The notes under the pieces: model-generated
The model's input: only the letters and a program-made list of their open reading frames with translations
Told to the model about the DNA's origin: nothing
Database searches by the model: none
Made by a program: the position numbers and the translations under genes
Source of the DNA: Alopecurus myosuroides
Taxonomy: Eukaryota > Streptophyta > Magnoliopsida > Poales > Poaceae
Assembly (NCBI GenBank): GCA_028641055.1
Contig: CM054060.1
Coordinates: forward strand, 207,414,445 to 207,478,444
Direction of reading: 5' to 3'
Length of the DNA: 64,000 nucleotides
In this document: positions 23,403 to 35,116 of the stretch, in pieces
Position numbering within the stretch: the stretch's first letter is position 1
Layout: every line of letters begins with the position of its first letter

Positions 23403-26400
23403 TCAATAGGTGGAGTTGGAGGGCATTGGAGACTTGGATATTTTATGAAGAATTAAGGGATCTTCATCAATTATATTTCCTCAAGCCAAGTCACTTGGAT
23501 TATATATATATCTCCTTCCCAATGTTCCTCCAAGCGGTAACTTGTGTTTAAATCATATATTCATTGAAAGTTGCTTGCTCCCTTGCATATGTTAGTTTTG
23601 TTTCTAGCATGTGTTTGTATATATTGTGCTTCCTACTTACCTATCTTGAGTAATCTAGTTATGTTTGTTGGTTCGCACTCCATGTACTTGTGTTCTTTGT
23701 GTTGAGCCTTCATTGCTTTCTTTGCTTATCTTAGTTGGCTCTTTGGGAGATTAATGGACTATCCCATTTTGGGGGAGTAATATGCTTTGCACTTTACTAT
23801 CCTAAAATGTGTGTACATGAGGAATACCACTTAGTGTTGATATATCAATATTATCTATTCTCTATGTGGTATGTCATTCTCATGAGAAATTCATTTCTAA
23901 AATGTCCATTAACTTTCTCTAGTTGGTTTTATTTTTGCCTCTTGTTGTTTTCTATGGATTATCACATTTTGGGGGAGTAATAAGCTATGTGCATATTACA
24001 ATCCTAGAAAATGTGAACATGTGAGGTATTGCCACCTAGAGTTGATATTATTAGTTATCTTGTTCCTATGTGGCATGTTGCTCAAACAAGTCCCATATTT
24101 GCTTAAAATATCTTGCGTCTCTCTTCTTTGGTATCTTCTTTATGAGAGTTTCTTAGTGCTTTGAATATTCGATTTTATTTGAAGCCTTCAAGAATCTCTA
24201 TCTAAGCATGTTTGTTATTCCTATCTTTTGTCACATGCTTATGTTTTGTGAATATGATCGTGAACAATTCTACCACCGAGAAATATCTCCATACATCTCT
24301 TGTCTTTGACAAGTGATAATAATTTGTGGTAAGTTTATTGATCATATTTACTTTGGCCTTTTCTCTAAAATTTCCTTGTTTCTTGCCAATGATTTGTTTG
24401 GTTCAAACTCATTTGTGTCTTCCTTGCTCTACTCAAAAATTGTTTTATGCTTTATTGAGTTAGGAAAAGCAATGATCCCATACTTGTACACTTATGGTCA
24501 AAGTCATACTTCTTTGGGTTGCACTATTCTTGGGGAAGCTATCCTACATTGAGTAGATCACCGTTCTTTAAATTGGTATTGCATCTAATTGATTTTATTT
24601 AAACATGACTAGTGTTTGAATAATATATATGGAGAGTAATGATTCCATTGTGTGCATTTTGTATTCAAATGCAAGATCATAAATAATGCACTATTATTGG
24701 AAGAACTATCCTATATGCGTTTGAACACTTGTTGTCTTTAAATTTGCATTTTATCCCAATGACTTGTCTCTTTGGAAGACGAACATTTTTCGTCTTTGTA
24801 CTTTGTGTGCTATCATGAAAAGTGTAGAGGGTTTGTTTATTCTTTGATGTTTTTTTGTATCTTCTCTATTTGGTTTCCTCAATCATGTGTTGATTTGGGT
24901 CTTGATATATTTTGGACAATTCTCTTTCTTTTCACTCTTGTAAGTGGCTTCTTGGTTTGATTAGTTCTTTGTCCCATTTGTATCTTGTTTTGGTTCTTGG
25001 AAGTTTTGTGCATGCATATTTACTATATATATCTTTTGGCATGCTTACTTTCGTTGATCCAATATATAGGATAAACTCCATCAAATCCTAATTGGCTAAG
25101 ATGTGCATGAAATTCAATTCATATTAATATGCACATATTTACTTGTAGTTTGTCCTATGTATTGTAGTTGTTCTAACTACTTTGGACCCAATGAGTTTGG
25201 GTACCATTTTGTACTTGAATTTTGTTTTTAGGTACAATGGAGATACTTTGGTTGCTTGCTCCATTCATAAGGAAGGTGTTCTCACCATGGTATTATAGGA
25301 GTCAAGCTTCGATGATTATCAAACTCGCATCCTCTTCATCACCAATGTCGTCTCGGTAACAAGTATCTATCTCATGCATACATTTCTAGCTTTCAACCTT
25401 GTGTAGGTTGCTTCTTGGCATGATTTCCCTTTGTTGCATTTCATTTGGTTCTTGCAAATGTCTTATCAAAAGCATCTTAATTGCAACTATGAGTAAGCCG
25501 GGATGATTACATACTATGGGGATATTTATAGTCATTTTCATGATTCACCAATCCCGAGTATATTAATCTAGCAACTTCTACTTGAAGTCTCTCATATGCA
25601 ATATTGATGAATTCTTAAAAACCATTTGAACCTTTTGTGATATGCGTTACCTTTCTCGAAGCATTCCAACTATCACTTTTCCCTTGTGATATTTGTGATG
25701 CTTTGATGAGTTTTGTGTGTTCATCTATATCCCCTTAAGATTAAACTAAGCTTAGTGCTTTGCTTTCAAGCAAAAATCTTATTGTTATATTAATGAACCT
25801 CTCTTGGATATCATTTTCTTCACCTTTGTACCTATTTTGTGTGTGCATGTTTCTTTGTGGATATATATCTTTGTGATTTTTGTCAACTTAGAAACTTATA
25901 CACACGATAATAGTTACATCTTTAATTGATATTCTATTTCTTTAGTGACCACTTTTTATTGCTTTATATTCCTTGGTGGTTCCTAAAAGGCACAAGCTTT
26001 GCTTTTCTTTTGGTATTCCTTTTGAATCTTAATAAGCTTGTGGACCTATGTGTTTTATCATTTGATGGTTTGTGTGTATGGGAAAGACATGATATGCACT
26101 ATGTGCCTCTTATATTGAAAGACTATGTTGATGATTCTATCATCCTATTAGACTACTAAAAATGTTTTTCCTTGTCACACGCATCTATTTCGGTTGAGTA
26201 AGTCTTTATTTGTCACTTCTTGAGATTCATTGCTCAACTTTTATTTGTTTGCAAGTTGCTTTGCTTCATTTCCAATCTATTCTATTGCACTTATTTGTGT
26301 TCAAAATTATCTAGAAGGGAGTAATGATTCCATGTTATGCACATTATATAGTAAATCAAATCTAACATTGTGCATGTACCTTGGGGAGTTCCCTCTTGAT

Positions 26401-26848
26401 TTTCTAGAACACTTGGTTGATCTTATCAAATTATTGATTTTGGTCAATCGGTTTTTTGGATCCTTTGGTTGGTTGCTTCTTTGTGAAAGTATCCTTCAAT
26501 TTGACTTTTCTTGTAAATCTTTGGATCCTCAATATAGTTTGATCTCCCTCCATCTATTCATAGTTGGATATATGCACTTGATTTCACTCATATCAAGAGG
26601 AATGCATACACTATGGGGGAGCTCTTACTATATTGGCCTTCTAATCTTTTTTCCCATTTCGGCAATGGATGCCAATGGGGGAGAAGTTTAGAGGGTTTAA
26701 GGGAATTTGGTTTATGCTTTAGTTTCGTTCTTAAGCATTTGCCTTTCCATGCTATTGCATCCTTGCTCTTATTTTAGCATGTTTGCTTTATTCATCATAT
26801 AAACCCTCGTAAAAAGGGATTGTCATCAATTACCAAAATGGGGGAGAT
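23403..26848 (+). other. Sirevirus 3' non-coding region with repeated polypurine tracts
   Basis: This is 3.4 kb of AT-rich sequence between gag and the 3' LTR, with short open frames only and no pol or envelope motifs. TTTTGGGGGAGTAAT occurs at 23767-23781 and, exactly 200 bases on, at 23967-23981, with similar flanking text. Further GGGGGAG tracts lie near 26614 and 26676. The functional-looking tract is AAAATGGGGGAGAT at 26835-26848. Multiplied polypurine tracts in the 3' non-coding region are a described Sirevirus trait. Confidence 0.65.
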
Positions 26849-27465
26849 TGAAAGCGCATGGTTCCCCCATATGTGGTTTTGGTAATTAATGACAATCCTT
26901 ATGGACTAATGTTTGCATTGAGTTATCCTTGTAGATCTTGTCCATAGGAAATAATGGAGTTCATGTGTTGAACTCTATTAGCTTCCTTGATGGCCATTGT
27001 TATATTTATGGATTTATATGAAGAATGGTCTTGGTTTGAGTTGAGCTTATTGCTAGTTTGTCTTGAAGAAAAAGGATTAGGTGATCTTTAATTATCATCT
27101 TCAAGACATCATCTTTAGAAGTGAGAAGCAAAGATACAAGGTTGATCAAGCAAGTGATCAACACACAAAGCTACAAGTTGTACCAAGTGGGATTGTGTAT
27201 CTCATGGTATGGTAAGCAATTGTCAAATTAGCATTGTGAACTAACCCATGATATGTGTGTGTCGCATCTCTATGTGTGGTTAGGAATCTTTCCATGGGCA
27301 TGAACCAAAAGGAAGATTTCCTATAGCCCATGGTCTATGTCGTCGTCAAGCGGTGTTTGTCATCTAGCTTGACGTGGAAGCTCAAGTGAAGCATCTAGAA
27401 GATATCCTATGCTTGATGCTTGCCACCCTTTTGGAGATTGTGGCCTTGTGAAGATTTGCCGAAGG

Positions 27466-27524
27466 GTCTCTCCCATAATGGTGTATGGGGAGCTAGTCTC
27501 TCCCATAATGGTGTATGGGGGAGC
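27466..27524 (+). repeat. Tandem pair within the Sirevirus LTR
   Basis: GTCTCTCCCATAATGGTGTA and the following ATGGGG(G)AGC occur twice, at 27466-27493 and 27496-27524, with one base of length difference. Confidence 0.8.
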
Positions 27525-28310
27525 AACTTGCAAGTCTTCATCAAGCGGAGTTTGTGCTAGCAAGCGCAATCAAGAAAGAAGATCCAACTTGAGAGAGTCA
27601 AGATCGTCATCATCTAGCTCAAGTGGAATGCTCAAGGCAAAGGTATAATCTTGATAGGTTTTCTATTTTACCGGTCTCGTGTCTTTGGTAGACCGGGTTA
27701 TAGGATAGATAGTCGTACTATCAAGAGGGGCTCTCAAGTGAGTAACTCGATCGAATCGTTATGGAGAGCTCAAACCTTTGCATACTTTGCATATCATCTT
27801 TCTTGGTTCTTATTTGGCTTTTGTCTCCTTTGGGTTTTAGTGCTTGTCGTGATCTTCATGACAAGCCTTGGTTTCTCGAAAACGGATTTCGTAAGAAAAA
27901 CTTGTTGCGTTTTCGGTGGTGAAAATATTCCGTTCGTCTTTGAGAATGTTCCCACACCTTCCATGTGTGGTAAATTCTACATACTTTGAGGTATCAATAT
28001 TTTCACTTGTTATTTGGATACTCCTTGCTGTTATCTTTCCATTGCATTTGCACTCACCTAATTCGGAGTTCATTCGCAAAAGTTATGTGAGTTTTCGTGT
28101 TGGAAGTTTTACCGGGTGTTCCTATTTGAGAGGTCCAAAACCTTTCCCCATTTGGTTTTATCTTTCATTGCTGGACAATGATGTTTCTATGCATATTATT
28201 GTAGTGCTCGTTGTGGTGATTTCAACGAGCCCAAGATCATCAAAAAACGGAGTCCGGATGAAAAAGTTATTGCAGTTTTCGTGTTGTTGTTTTTGTTAGT
28301 TTTGCGGGGG

Positions 28311-28590
28311 GCGGATATTCCGGTTCAAGTTTGAACCGGAATATCCGGTTGGCATCTGTCCCTCCACTTGCTCGAAAACGGCTAAGGACCGGAGTCTAAA
28401 CTTTCAGTTGTGAACCGGATTATTTGAACCGGATTATTCGGGGCATACCGGATATTCCGGTTTGGGCAGTTTTCGGACCATATTTCTCACTGGAGTGAAC
28501 CGGATTATTTGAACCGGATTATTCACTTCGGACCGGATATTCCTGTCGGACCGGATATTCCTGTTCAGTTTTGAACCGGATATTTCGAAA
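28311..28590. repeat. Cluster of ACCGGATATTCCGG-type palindromes
   Basis: GGATATTCCGGTTCAA (28313-28328) and its exact reverse complement TTGAACCGGAATATCC (28331-28346) form a 34 bp inverted repeat with a 2 bp centre. Roughly ten further AACCGGATTATT or CCGGATATTCC variants follow up to about 28590, directly upstream of the TATA-like box. Confidence 0.8.
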
Positions 28591-28636
28591 TATCCTGCTC
28601 AGACTGCACACAAAACGGCTAGTTTTTGTGGGGACC

Positions 28637-28644
28637 TATTTAAG
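28637..28644 (+). promoter_or_regulatory. TATA-like box, Sirevirus LTR
   Basis: TATTTAAG sits after the palindrome cluster and before a pyrimidine-rich stretch. It is a plausible core promoter for element transcription; the start site is not determinable from sequence alone. Confidence 0.45.
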
Positions 28645-29599
28645 GGGGCTTTCTTCCCCATTGGTCCCCAAGTCTTCCAAGCTTGTTTTTCTCCCTCTCC
28701 CCCACCATTGTTGACCTTGGAAAATTAGCCCCTCTCCCAAACCCTCCTATGATTCTTGCATATCTTTGAGGGATAAGGTAGAGGAGATCTAGATCTACAT
28801 TTCCACCAATCCATCTTCCTTCTTAGTGAGGGAAACTTAGTAGATCTTGATCTTGGAGTTCTTGGTGTTTCTCCTCCATTGTTCTTCCTCTCTTATTCCC
28901 CCATAAGCATTTGTTGCTTTGTTGGAATTTGAGAGTGAAGGATTTGAGCACTTGTGCTCTTGCCATTTGCATCGGTTGCATCGGTTTGCTCTCTCCACGA
29001 GGATTCGTGGAAGTTGAAAGTTTGTGAGCTTGTTACTCTTGGGTCTTGGACCCTAGACGACTTGTGGTGTTCTTGGGAGCCTCCAATTGAGTTGTGGATG
29101 TGTGCCCCAAGATTGTGGTGACACCGAGAGCCTCCAATTAAGTTGTGGATGCGTGCCTCGGATTTGAAGGTTGCCAATAGTGGAAGGTGAACTAGGCCTT
29201 TGTGGTGGGGTTCATCGGAGAATAGGGTGAGGCCTTTGTGGCGTTGAGTAGGCCTTCGTGGTGAGCTCACACCCCTCCAACGAGACGTACTCCGTTTTGT
29301 GGGAGGAACTCGGGAATACATCTTCGTCTCCGTGTGCCTCGGTTATTTCTATACCCGAGCTTTTTACTTATGCAATTTACATTGTGATAGCCTTCGAGCT
29401 TGAAGTTATATATCTTGCTATCACCTTGTTACTTGTCTTGCTTAGCATAAGTTGTTGGTTCATCTAATTAAACCTAGAATATTTAGGTTGTATGCTTGTT
29501 AATTTAAACACCTAGTTTATTTCCGCATTTAGCAAGCATTAACCGGAAAAGTTTTAATCGCCTATTCACCCCCCTCTAGGCGACGTCGTTGTCCGTTCA

Positions 29600-32109
29600 C
29601 CTAGCTAGGTTGGAACCGCATCGAGAGTCCGGCCGATGCTTCAACGCGGACCTAGCCATTTGCGACTACGTGCAAGACGGGTCAAACCAAACCGTAATTG
29701 CCCGTTCGCACGTACCGCAAGACCTATACAATTGTATGCACATCGGTAAGATACCATCATCATCGTCAACATCGTCTCCATAGCACCTGCAGAATTGGTG
29801 ATGTGCGCACGCCAAATGGAAAGCCCGAACTAAGTTGTGGCATCCTGGACAAGGGTGCATCAGGGCTAATAGGTTGCGGGGAGTCCCATTCCTCCCACGA
29901 TGTGGTTAGCACTCTCATTCTTGGATCAGCGGACAAGAACCTTTTCCTAAGGAGACACCAGAGGGACCAAAAGCCTCGAGGGGCCTCCTGCCGGTGGCTT
30001 AACTCGATTTGAAATTTTATTATTACCCGAAGCGTTAAGATCATTTTAAAATAAGTTGAACCAACCTATCATACTAGTAAGGTGACAAAGAACCAAAATC
30101 GCAAAGAACCTAAACATGCGATATGACTCGCAAGGCAAACAAGAAACAAAAATGTCATAGGAGGTGGGGGATGAGGCTATATCATGGCTGCAAGGTAAAC
30201 ATATGATAGGATCGAGACACAAGCATCGATTCATAAGGCTAGAATAAATACAACGGAAAGAATCGGTAACAAGTGAGGAACGGCAGCCAAAGGTAGCAAG
30301 TGACTAAAGCTTGCCTGGAATCCAGCTTGTAGAGGTAGCATAACTTGTCGTCGCTCACATCATCTCAACGTCCTATCCGCGAAGAAGCAAAGCACTAAAA
30401 GAAGCCAAAGATGCAACACTTACTACTAAGGCAAAAGATCCAGCATGATCAAGACATGGATGCATGACATGCGAGCATGCAACTAATCAATATTAAGTGG
30501 AATCGGAATCCCAACGACTAAGTAGAAGGTTCAAGTTATTTAGCTAGCAATCAAATTAAATGTTGATTAACATGGAGAACAACATATAGGTGATCTACAC
30601 AATATTAAATGGAATAGGGCACCAATTTTAAATTTAGTACCCAAACATATTCCATGTTTAATTATTTAGGTGACCATGCATAACACTACTAAAATGCAAG
30701 ATGAAAGATGCAAACATGAGTATGGATGTTCCTTGCATTTTTCTGATAAAAATCGACATAAAGTTTGTGTTATTTGGATTAGTAAAACAAAGTTATAAGA
30801 ATTTGAATATTAGGGTGTTTTCTGCCAAAAACAGGGGCCTGTGTGTGAAGAACAGAAGGTGGAAGGGCTCTGGTAGCAAACTGGGAAAGACAGGGGCAGG
30901 AGTGCGAAATTCTAGATCCAGATCGGGATCTCGGGGAGTTTCACCACCGGGCTAGCCAGCTAGAGAGGATGACAAGCGGGCCCCAGATCCACGCGGCGCT
31001 GACGCGGATCGACGATGACCAGGGTCACTGACGGGTGGGCCCGCTCACGCGCGCGAAATTGAAAAAAAGGGGAGGTAAAAGCCCCGGAGGGAGATTCGAA
31101 CTCGGGTCTCCCGAGCGAAGGACGGAGGGTTCAACCACTGGCTGTGTTCCATTTGTTGTACACGAACAGAACTGTCGTTTTAAGAGATAAAATATGCGCC
31201 TTGTATTCTGACGAAACTGAAGATCGACACATCCACGCGACGGTGACAGACGGACTACGGCCACCAGACGCAGCAACTAGACCATGCCGCTCGAAGGTGG
31301 AGACACAGATCAAGAAGGAAAGGAAAGAGGGTTGTCGAGCGGACGGATGGCTCACCGCGGGCTTCCGGCGTGGTCGTTCGGCGCGAGATCGGAGGATACA
31401 CCCGGTAGTCGACGATGGCGTACTCACGGACGGAGGAAGAAGAAGAGCTCGGTGGCGAAAACTCGGGCAGCTCCGGCTCCGGATTTTTAGCGTAGAGAAA
31501 GGAGAGGTCGAGGTAGTTCCGTTCCCACACATAGATGAGGTCGAAGGCGATCATGGCGACGGGGGCGTCGGCGAGAACCTACGGTGTTCTGTCTCTCTAC
31601 CAGAAAATTCAGAGGAAAAATAAAAGAACACAGAGGGGAAAGGAGAGGTGGCGGCGGAAGGAGAGGGGGAGAGGAGAGGCTAGGGTTCGGGGGGCTCTTC
31701 TCTTGGGTAGATAAGGAGGAGGACTGGAGGGGACCAGTGGTGGGGAGGGAGCAGGTGCGGTGGTGGTGGTTGCTCTGCTGGAAAGCCACCGAGGAAGGAT
31801 CACGCTCTCCTCGTGCCTTCTGTACAGACGAGGAAGGAAGAGCTTAGGTGGCCTGCTTGGATGGGTGGGCTGGGCCGGCCTGGCCAGTCAGGCCCAAAAC
31901 GTTTTTTTCATTTGTATTTTATGATTTTCAGAAAACAAAAGAATTGATTTAGGGAATAATAGAAGAGCTCAAACAAAATAGAATTATTTTTGTGATTAGA
32001 CTTATTTAGGAAGAAAATTATATGTTGCCAAATGAGATGCAATGCATGATGCCATGATGCAAAAAGGAAAACAAATAATTTCTAATTTGGGGAAGCCCCG
32101 GGTGTTACA
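29600..32109 (-). repeat. Gypsy (chromovirus-type) LTR fragment, left side cut off by the Sirevirus
   Basis: The right end, GGGTGTTACA at 32109, is the complement of a TGTAACACCC LTR start, so the LTR is on the - strand. Around 29800-30000 it shares an ordered series of words with the chromovirus LTR around 37190-37400 (CAAATGGAAA, GGATCAG, ACAAGA..CCTTTTCCTA, GGGCCTCCT.CCGGTG). The right part has a GTGGGCCC block, the tRNA-like block at 31081-31150, and a GC-rich segment at about 31250-31880. Open frames in the GC-rich part have no recognisable domains. Confidence 0.7.
31081..31150 (-). other. tRNA-like (Pol III promoter-like) block in Gypsy LTR fragment
   Basis: On the - strand a GCCAGTGGTTGAAC stretch resembles a tRNA D-arm/A box. 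About 30 bases later GAGTTCGAATCTC resembles the T-arm/B box (consensus GGTTCGANTCC). It is not a complete tRNA: I could not assign an acceptor stem. A similar block lies at the corresponding place in the chromovirus LTR. Confidence 0.45.
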
Positions 32110-33179
32110 GCCTCTTCATCACCATGTCTGCCTTCGGAGTGATGCGTGAGTAGTTCAACATTGGACTACGGGTTCGTAGCTGTAGCTAGATGGTTGTCTT
32201 ATCCTCATATGCCTCCATGTTTAGATCTGGTGAGCTACCTATCATGATCGAGATTGATCTTATGTAATTCTCTGTGTTGTGTTTGCTGGGATCCGATGAA
32301 TATTGACCTTATGCCAAGTTTATTATAGTCTTTATTTGCATGTGTTATTTGTGATCTTGCATGCTCTCCATTGCTAGTGGTTATTCTGGCCAAGTAATTG
32401 TTAGTGACTCCAAGAGGGAGTATTTATGCTCGATAGTGGGTTCATGCCTCCTTGTTTCCCTTCTCGAGTGACAGAAACGTGAAGGGGGAGGATGTGATGT
32501 TGCCATTAGGGAGAAAACAACTGTGAAAGTGCCTGCGTGCATAATCATTGCTTACATTACACACTTTGTTTAATGCAATTATCTGTTGCTTGCAACTTAA
32601 TACCTGAGGGGGTTCGGATGATAACCTAAGGGTGGATTATTAGTCATAGATGCAGATGGATGTCGGTCTATATATCTTGGTGTAATGCCCGCACTAAATA
32701 GCATAGTAATCTTCATGTCATATTGTGCACTACGGTGCAACCTTTATTTGTCAATTCCCAGCTGTAATTTGTTCACCCAGCATGCTATCTTTTATCGAGA
32801 GACACCACTAGTGAAACTACGAACCCCGGTCCATTTTTTCCACACTGTTAAATAACCCACAAGAATTTTCTGCTCTCTTTACTTTCTGCAAGCATACACT
32901 ATTTTTTCCACACTATACGTCTAATCTTTGTTTTCAGCAAGACCGGTGAGATTGACAACCTCACTGTACCGTTGGGGAAAAGTATTGTGATTGTGATGTG
33001 TGCAGGTTCCACGTTGTTGCTGACAGCGGTGAAGCGCCAGCACCACCGTCAGTGGCATCAACCTTCTGAATATTCTCTTTCTCCTACTGGATTGATAACC
33101 ATGCTTCTTAACTAAGGGGAAAAATCCTACCGCTGTACTCATCACACCCTCCTCTTGGGGTTCCCAACAAAGTGCATCA
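32110..33179 (+). repeat. Athila-type LTR fragment, 5' part missing
   Basis: The text resembles the 3' half of the TGATACGTC-type LTRs of large grass Gypsy/Athila families: CATGAGTAGTTC-like words, GACTACGGGTTCGTAGCTGTAGC, a GGTGAGATTGACAACCTC.CTG stretch, TTGGGGTTCCCAAC and a TCA end at about 33179. Family naming is from memory of repeat style, not a search. Its left edge coincides with the Gypsy LTR end at 32109. It contains no gene. Confidence 0.55.
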
Positions 33180-33181
33180 CC

Positions 33182-33186
33182 CCTTG
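33182..33186. repeat. Target-site duplication CCTTG, left copy
   Basis: It matches CCTTG at 35689-35693 on the other side of the short LTR element. Confidence 0.75.
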
Positions 33187-33211
33187 TGATACGGGCATCT
33201 ACTGGCTCGGA
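33187..33211. repeat. 25 bp extra segment between TSD and LTR
   Basis: TGATACGGGCATCTACTGG followed by CTCGGA. The first 19 bases equal the start of this element's LTR read in the opposite direction (compare CCAGTAGATGCCCGT at the right edge of the left LTR), so the element's outer ends form an inverted repeat. Confidence 0.7.
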
Positions 33212-33784
33212 TGATGTAGATGTTTGACCGATCTTTCACCGCAAGAACCACCGAGATAACTATTCACCCAATCACGTAAGCAATACACGTAACCTGAAGA
33301 AAATGGATAAATTTAGGCGAGAAACGCATGAAACCTCTTGGCAGATCCAAGAACACTCGCACCTTTATTTCACACCAAGCTCGACAACTCTAGGAAGATC
33401 CAAGAGCCCCCTAGCCATGCACGAACCCCCTTGGCAGATCCAAGAACACCCGCACCTTTATTTGCAAAGATAACTGACGAAAGTCCGAGACGCCGCCTAC
33501 ACGCCGATCCCCTACGGACGGTGGTAACCTGGAACTTTTAGTTCTACATAATTTTCAACCTGTCTAAAACCCCAGGCCTTGGCTCTCTTTATATAAGAGG
33601 CCAACCCCTAGTCGATTGGACAGACCCAAACCGAAACTGACTCGAACCTAAACCTAGTTGGACTCAAACTGGATACAAACCGTCCCGTTTAGAAGGCTCG
33701 GCCAAAACATGCGGCTTGCAGGCCTTAGACACCATACATAGTAGTTTATTGTCCTAGCGTGCTAACCAGTAGATGCCCGTCTCA
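33212..33784 (-). repeat. 3' LTR of the short element
   Basis: TGATGTAGATG to GCCCGTCTCA on the + strand; about 573 bp; its partner is 35117-35688. Confidence 0.82.
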
Positions 33785-35116
33785 TCCTCCCTTTCTTCAA
33801 AAGGCGTTGTCCTCAACGCCAGAAGGTCTTCTCTGGCGTTTGTGGCATCAAATTATCATATCGCCACACTTCTACATCATCAAGTCTTATTGGCCTGCCA
33901 CACCACATCCTCCCTCTCGCTAGCTAGACTTGTTCTTTGTGCCCTCTATGTTTAATACCACCAACTTGATCGGGACACACAACTTTCGGACTGCATATGA
34001 AAACGCACCATACAAATCACTCCAAACGCAGCAGGACAAACTCCTGTACCCCCAGAGTCCAAATAAGCTGAATACGCCCACGGATGTAATCTGAAATAGT
34101 GGAGATCAACTGAGTATATCACGAAAGACAAACAGGACAAATTCCTGCACCCCATGAATCCAAATGAACCAAGTTCACCCCTTGTAAAAAATATAAACTA
34201 GTGTCTCTTTTTATTTTGTCTTCGTGTCCGCCGCAAACTATACCAAAAATTTGAACCGTACACATACGCAAAGATGCACATAAATCCTTTTCTCATTTTT
34301 TGTTTGTTTTCGATCCGCTCTAGACAAGCACGTACCAAAATTTCATTTCACGACCCGTACAACTCACGGAGCCACTTGTCTTTTTTTTATTCAACTTCCT
34401 TTTTCCTATCTGATCCGGTTCCTCTTGACGCCACTTTTTTTTTCCTGATTACTTTTCTTTATTGTGAGACTCCACGTATAGAAAGGAAACTACCACAAGT
34501 TTTTTTCCCAATCCAACGCTTCCTTTCCTTGCCTCCTAGTCCTCCACGCAAAAGCCACAATTAGGATACCAGCTCCACGACTGCACATAGCCAATCAACC
34601 CGATCTACTAGTTTTTTTTTGTTTTTTTTTGTGCCAACTCCTTCCCGTTGTCCGACCCGAGCACACCACGTGATATTTTTTCATAACCTGCACTCCACGC
34701 ATACCAAAGATACGAATTTGTGTGCTGATCGAATTGCACGTCCAAACCTGCTGCTCCTTTTTTTTTCTAGACGCAACTGGTGGACCCAAACAACTATGGA
34801 AAAATTGAATGGATGTGAGAAGGTCAGTCTCACACGTACCACACCTTTTTTTTGGTAACTTCCCTTTGCTGCTCCCAACGCCGATACGCTGCTGATCCGC
34901 TCCTTCCTTCTTCTTTGTTTATTCTTTTTTTTTCGCTGACAACAGATCCAATCCGCATGGACTGTGCCTGATAGTCCTTCTAATCCACGCGTTGGCGATA
35001 GATCGACAAAAAACTCCAACACGTCGAGATGCCAACTCGCCATCTTGCAGACTGTAAATTGATCTTCAACTTGACAAACTCCCTCGCGGTGATCAATCTG
35101 ACGCTCTGATACCACG
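33785..35116 (-). other. Interior of the short LTR element
   Basis: It holds a purine tract (on the - strand, 33785-33800) at one end and the primer-binding site at the other. Several runs of 8-10 T occur on the + strand between 34380 and 34940. I see no coding motif. Confidence 0.65.
35103..35114 (-). other. Primer-binding site of the short element
   Basis: GCTCTGATACCA on the + strand, the complement of TGGTATCAGAGC, 2 bases from the LTR. Confidence 0.85.

Larger units (their letters stand above)
1..29599 (+). mobile_element. Sirevirus-type Copia retrotransposon, 5' part outside window, interrupted by LARD1
   Basis: The native pieces are 1-297 and 21425-29599. They join in one reading frame once the insertion at 298-21424 and one copy of its 5 bp duplication are removed. 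Sirevirus assignment rests on a long gag with coiled coil and two CCHC knuckles, a long non-coding 3' region with several GGGGGAG tracts, a polypurine tract directly before an LTR starting TGAAAGC, and a C-rich tract with CTCTAGGCGAC near the LTR end. No protease, integrase or reverse transcriptase is seen between gag and the 3' LTR, so this copy looks non-autonomous. The 5' LTR lies left of the window. Confidence 0.8.
26849..29599 (+). repeat. Sirevirus 3' LTR
   Basis: It starts TGAAAGC right after the polypurine tract. The end is placed at the TTCA at 29596-29599, after the C-rich CTCTAGGCGAC tract, giving about 2751 bp. The exact 3' edge is uncertain because the partner LTR is outside the window. 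Inside are a 30 bp-period direct repeat (27466-27524), a dense cluster of CCGGATATTCCGG-like palindromes (28311-28590) and a TATA-like box at 28637-28644. Confidence 0.75.

Noticed and set aside
26230..26691. Sirevirus envelope-like gene (153 codons, hydrophobic)
   Set aside because: AT-rich sequence yields Phe/Leu-rich frames; no signal, no conserved env motif, and the frame contains a polypurine tract repeat.
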